A DNA stretch of 9,451 nucleotides from CAWVVV01 sp964629165 (GTDB lineage: Bacteria > Verrucomicrobiota > Verrucomicrobiia > Opitutales > Oceanipulchritudinaceae): NCBI GenBank assembly GCA_964629165.1, contig CAZVQJ010000117.1, positions 1 through 9,451 on the forward strand, given 5' to 3'. The notes under the pieces are model-generated. The model was given only the letters and a program-made list of their open reading frames with translations. It did no database searches and was not told the origin of the DNA. Shown piece by piece: positions 6,629-9,451 of the stretch (positions are counted from its first letter, which is position 1; every line of letters begins with the position of its first letter). The translations under genes were made by a program, and so were the position numbers.

Positions 6629-9166
6629 TCATTCTGGATCGGCAGTCGAATTCCATAAGACGGGTGAAAAGAGCGGAGTAGAGGCAAACTCAAGCGTCGA
6701 AAATGCGATCGAAAGCGGACGCTCATCATCAGACTCTCCTTCGTCTCTCGGGCTCAGGGCGCCTTCAGCCGAACGCAGAATAATCGGGGCCTTATCCTCC
6801 GGGTCCCAGCGGAGGGAGACACCGAGGCGGAGCTCTTCTAGATCGACAACCCGGCTCCGATCACCCAGCTGCACCAACAGGACATTGTTCGGCGACAGGT
6901 GATGATACTGATGCAGCATCCTGATATTCAGCCATCCGGAAGTATGGGTGAGAGGAGTCACAACGAGCGATTCAGAGATCCAGCGAAAGGAGCCTTCCCA
7001 TGGATGGGCACCTTCCATTCGTGCAGGAATCGGCTTGGCGACTTTCTCGAACGTCAATTCCGTCAGCCACCAGGTCGCATCAGACTCCACTGGCGGGAAA
7101 ATCTCCACTTCGTTCCCCTCCAAGCCACTGAGTGGCAACGACACCCGTGCAACGCCTGCTTCCGTATCACAGAGGAAGGATTCCCCGTTGACAACGAAAC
7201 GAACGGGTTCCGAACCCTCATCCGAACTCACGGCAACGGTAACGACCCAACCTCGACCTGCACCGAGCCGAATGAGCAAACTTTCACCCACGATCGGACA
7301 GCGATCGCCGTGACGCAACCCGACGCCGAAGGTCTGGATACCTCCCAATTCGTTCCGGTAAAGCACCACCACATCGTCCACATAAAGCGGATCATCCAAA
7401 ATCCTGAAAATGCGGTTTTCGAGGCGCGCTTCCGTAAGAAGGTACTCTGGATCAGGGGCACTCACTGCCGTGTTCTCAGGTTGATACCAGCGGGGTTGGT
7501 CCGGTGACACCGGTAGTTCTGCCTGAACAGCGTTCATCACGTATGGCAGCCAAGCTCCATAGAAGTATGATTCCCGGAACCCATTATCGAGCACAAGAAC
7601 GGACGATGCTTGCCCGTGGGCAAAAGCCTGCGGTCCAAACAAATCGTGCGGAACATGTTTCTGGGCTGACCTTTCCAAAGCCGCGAATGCCTGATGCACG
7701 AAAGCTGCCAGAAATACAAACGCTGATATCACTGTCGCCGAGCGGGCGATCACTCCCGAAAGGGAGACGCTCCGAAACTCCAGAGATCCTAGGAAGCCAA
7801 TGAAGATGAGCGCATAGAGAAAGATGCCACTGCTCTGAATCGCCTTCTGATGAGCATAATCAAAACCTCGCAGAACGGCGAAAGCCGTCAGCAGGGCTGC
7901 GATGAAAATGCCAACAGACGCCAATCCTCGGTTTCTGCTGGTACATAAACCGAGCGCGGCGATCAGCACGATCGCCAAGGAAGCCAGAACCGCCCAAAGG
8001 GGTTCCCCCATGCTCACCACAAGATGTGGATCCATCGTGATCCACGCTGGAATCCATTCGCTTGGCTTGAGCTGGCTAAAGATGCCAGACAGGGGCAGGT
8101 CCATCGTTGGTGCCCTCGATTTCAGCCATACCGTCCCGATTCCCCGCACGACATTGACAGGGTTCCACAGAACCGCCAGCAGAGCGACAGCGATCAGGAA
8201 CATTGAAGCCGGGCGCAGCCCGATGTCTCTACCATCAACCAGCACCGCAACGACCAGCGCCGGAAGCAGAAACGGTAACAGCTCCGGATAGACGGCGAAG
8301 ATCGCATTCACCCCGAGGGCAGCGGCCACATAATTCGGCCATCCTGGTCGAATGGGATGCCGGACCGTGAGGCACATGAGCCAAGCCGTTCCCCCGGCAA
8401 GGATCACCCCGAAGAGGTTCGGCAGATTGCCATTGCCATAGTAGAATACAAAAGCCGCCTGCAACGGGATGAGCATGACCACCGTCCAGCGAGGAACCGC
8501 CCGCCCTCTCATGCCTTCTGCCAGCACGAAGACAGCAGCCGTCCATGGGATTAGAAAGCTCGCAGCCAATGCGTTGTAAGCCAGTGCCGGATGAACTCCG
8601 AGGAGCGTCGAAAGCCAAGCGAGCAACAGCTCCGATCCCAACCGTCCGTCCCAGGTCCACCACCCTGCGAACTGCTCAAAGATCCGCCCGCGCATACCCG
8701 GTTGGACGTTCGGAACAAGATATCCCTGCTCCTGCAGGGCGTGTGCACTGCCAACCCAATGCAGCACATCGTGATTATGCCCTGCCTCGAAGACGACAGG
8801 AGCGCCCGGCAGGAAGTTCGGCGCATTAAGGAAGCCGACGATCAACATGGCGATGATCCCGCTAATCCAGAACCAGTGATTACACGCCGCGCGACGAAAG
8901 TCCTCGATGAGAGCCCGTCGCGATGCTGGCAGCATCAAAGGTAATACCAGGAGCGCAAAGAAAAGCCCCCAGCCATACTGCTTGCTGCCCCAGAATGCGC
9001 CGAGCCAGGAAAGGGCAACGACCACAATCGCCAGCCCCATCAGCAGAGCGATTCCCATTCGAGACGCTTCGTGCCGGAGCCGAAGGTAAGGCACAATGAG
9101 GTAACCCGACAGTAGGGAAACCAGAAGAAGGAGAGGAGTTAGGAACGCCGACGCCAGCATTGTCAT
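6629..9166 (-). CDS. Large polytopic membrane protein, GT-C glycosyltransferase-like
   Basis: I do not recognise a named family. From the ATG at 9166 the product has 845 residues. About residues 5-495 are a dozen or so hydrophobic segments with short loops. An early loop holds FEAGHNHDVLHW (126-137), an acidic/histidine stretch in the place where GT-C enzymes carry catalytic acidic residues. The remaining about 340 residues are soluble and strand-rich, probably periplasmic. They contain two similar blocks (about 613-707 and 724-828), each with an Ile-Arg-Leu/Met strand, a Gly-Glu/Gly-Asp turn and a closing TFE/TLEF strand. This architecture fits lipid-linked sugar transferases of the inner membrane; that is an inference. 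The frame extends to a TTG at 9268, but that part encodes the upstream terminator hairpin, so 9166 (or the ATG at 9160) is preferred. No strong ribosome binding site is visible. It heads the minus-strand run that continues to the methyltransferase. Confidence 0.7.
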   Translation of the reverse strand: MTMLASAFLTPLLLLVSLLSGYLIVPYLRLRHEASRMGIALLMGLAIVVVALSWLGAFWGSKQYGWGLFFALLVLPLMLPASRRALIEDFRRAACNHWFWISGIIAMLIVGFLNAPNFLPGAPVVFEAGHNHDVLHWVGSAHALQEQGYLVPNVQPGMRGRIFEQFAGWWTWDGRLGSELLLAWLSTLLGVHPALAYNALAASFLIPWTAAVFVLAEGMRGRAVPRWTVVMLIPLQAAFVFYYGNGNLPNLFGVILAGGTAWLMCLTVRHPIRPGWPNYVAAALGVNAIFAVYPELLPFLLPALVVAVLVDGRDIGLRPASMFLIAVALLAVLWNPVNVVRGIGTVWLKSRAPTMDLPLSGIFSQLKPSEWIPAWITMDPHLVVSMGEPLWAVLASLAIVLIAALGLCTSRNRGLASVGIFIAALLTAFAVLRGFDYAHQKAIQSSGIFLYALIFIGFLGSLEFRSVSLSGVIARSATVISAFVFLAAFVHQAFAALERSAQKHVPHDLFGPQAFAHGQASSVLVLDNGFRESYFYGAWLPYVMNAVQAELPVSPDQPRWYQPENTAVSAPDPEYLLTEARLENRIFRILDDPLYVDDVVVLYRNELGGIQTFGVGLRHGDRCPIVGESLLIRLGAGRGWVVTVAVSSDEGSEPVRFVVNGESFLCDTEAGVARVSLPLSGLEGNEVEIFPPVESDATWWLTELTFEKVAKPIPARMEGAHPWEGSFRWISESLVVTPLTHTSGWLNIRMLHQYHHLSPNNVLLVQLGDRSRVVDLEELRLGVSLRWDPEDKAPIILRSAEGALSPRDEGESDDERPLSIAFSTLEFASTPLFSPVLWNSTADPE

Positions 9167-9225
9167 GAATCTTTGCCGGAGAGAAAACCTATCGCCCTGT
9201 GCCTCGGCAACCGTTTCGTCGGCGC

Positions 9226-9264
9226 AAAAGACAAGGGCGGGATCCGTAAATCCCGCCCTGTCTT
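9226..9264 (-). terminator. Rho-independent terminator of the gene at the right edge
   Basis: The arms ATCCCGCCC/GGGCGGGAT (9250-9258 with 9235-9243, 6-nt loop) extend by TGTC/GACA across a single bulged base. On the minus strand the stem ends in GTC followed by TTTT (9229-9226). It lies about 25 bp after the stop codon of the partial gene at 9290 and separates that gene from the membrane-protein gene. On the plus strand only TT follows the stem, so termination is expected mainly in the minus direction. Confidence 0.85.
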
Positions 9265-9289
9265 CCAAAACCTTAATACTGAGGGTCGA

Positions 9290-9451
9290 TCAATCGGTCC
9301 TTACGGGAATCGTCCAATCGGTCTTGACCAGAAGGTCTTGCACGAGCTGAACCCGGAGACCGCCAGAGTTCAGGAACTCGCTCCGGCCCTTCAGCCAGTC
9401 CGGATACTCTGCGTCCTTCTTACCTTCGGCAGAGAACGGCCCGATGAAGAT
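9290..9451 (-). CDS. Unrecognised protein, C-terminal 53 residues (partial)
   Basis: On the minus strand a frame is open from the right window edge to a TGA at 9290-9292, giving 53 residues that begin IFIGPFSAEGKKDAEYPDWL and end TDWTIPVRTD. The composition is that of a soluble, ordinary protein. A strong minus-strand terminator follows 25 bp later, which supports a real gene end. The frame is too short for a family assignment. Confidence 0.65.
   Translation of the reverse strand: MFIGPFSAEGKKDAEYPDWLKGRSEFLNSGGLRVQLVQDLLVKTDWTIPVRTD

Noticed and set aside
9167..9268. N-terminal 34 residues of the longest frame for the large membrane protein
   Set aside because: This part begins at a TTG inside the terminator hairpin of the preceding gene and encodes the hairpin arm. 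The hydrophobic N-terminus starts at 9166.

Overview
The window starts inside the first bases of a 16S rRNA gene read on the minus strand. That rRNA start and the protein family set point to a bacterium of the PVC group, most likely Verrucomicrobiota. The GAACGCTGGCGGCGTGG block is shared by many bacteria, so the phylum call is an inference. The sequence is moderately GC-rich and the genes are tightly packed.

Layout: (1) 1-54, 5' end of 16S rRNA (minus). (2) 55 to about 750, a long non-coding rRNA leader and promoter region. It contains four, probably five, tandem minus-strand modules. Each reads, in transcription order: AT-rich tract, TTGAC -35, 17-bp spacer, -10, stem-loop, boxA-like GTTCTTT. 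(3) About 750-1049, a divergent intergenic region with a tentative plus-strand promoter. (4) 1050-2360 (plus), an MFS transporter of the UMF1/Atg22-like type. (5) 2406-9166, four minus-strand genes read right to left: an 845-residue polytopic membrane protein resembling a GT-C glycosyltransferase, a class I SAM methyltransferase with a C-terminal beta-rich domain, a diaminopimelate decarboxylase (lysA), and a cystathionine gamma-synthase-like PLP enzyme with a long N-terminal extension. (6) 9226-9264, a strong minus-strand terminator. (7) 9290-9451, the 3' end of an unrecognised minus-strand gene.

The lysA and cystathionine gamma-synthase-like genes are 11 bp apart. Both are PLP enzymes of aspartate-family amino-acid synthesis (lysine/meso-diaminopimelate and methionine branches), so co-expression makes sense. 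The two upstream genes look like envelope-glycan functions and are 70-74 bp from their neighbours. They may share the transcript or only the direction.

I see no CRISPR array, transposase, tRNA or defence gene. The most unusual feature is the tandem promoter/stem-loop/boxA array in front of the rRNA operon. Next are the fungal-like extended cystathionine gamma-synthase and the uncharacterised membrane protein with two tandem beta-rich C-terminal regions.
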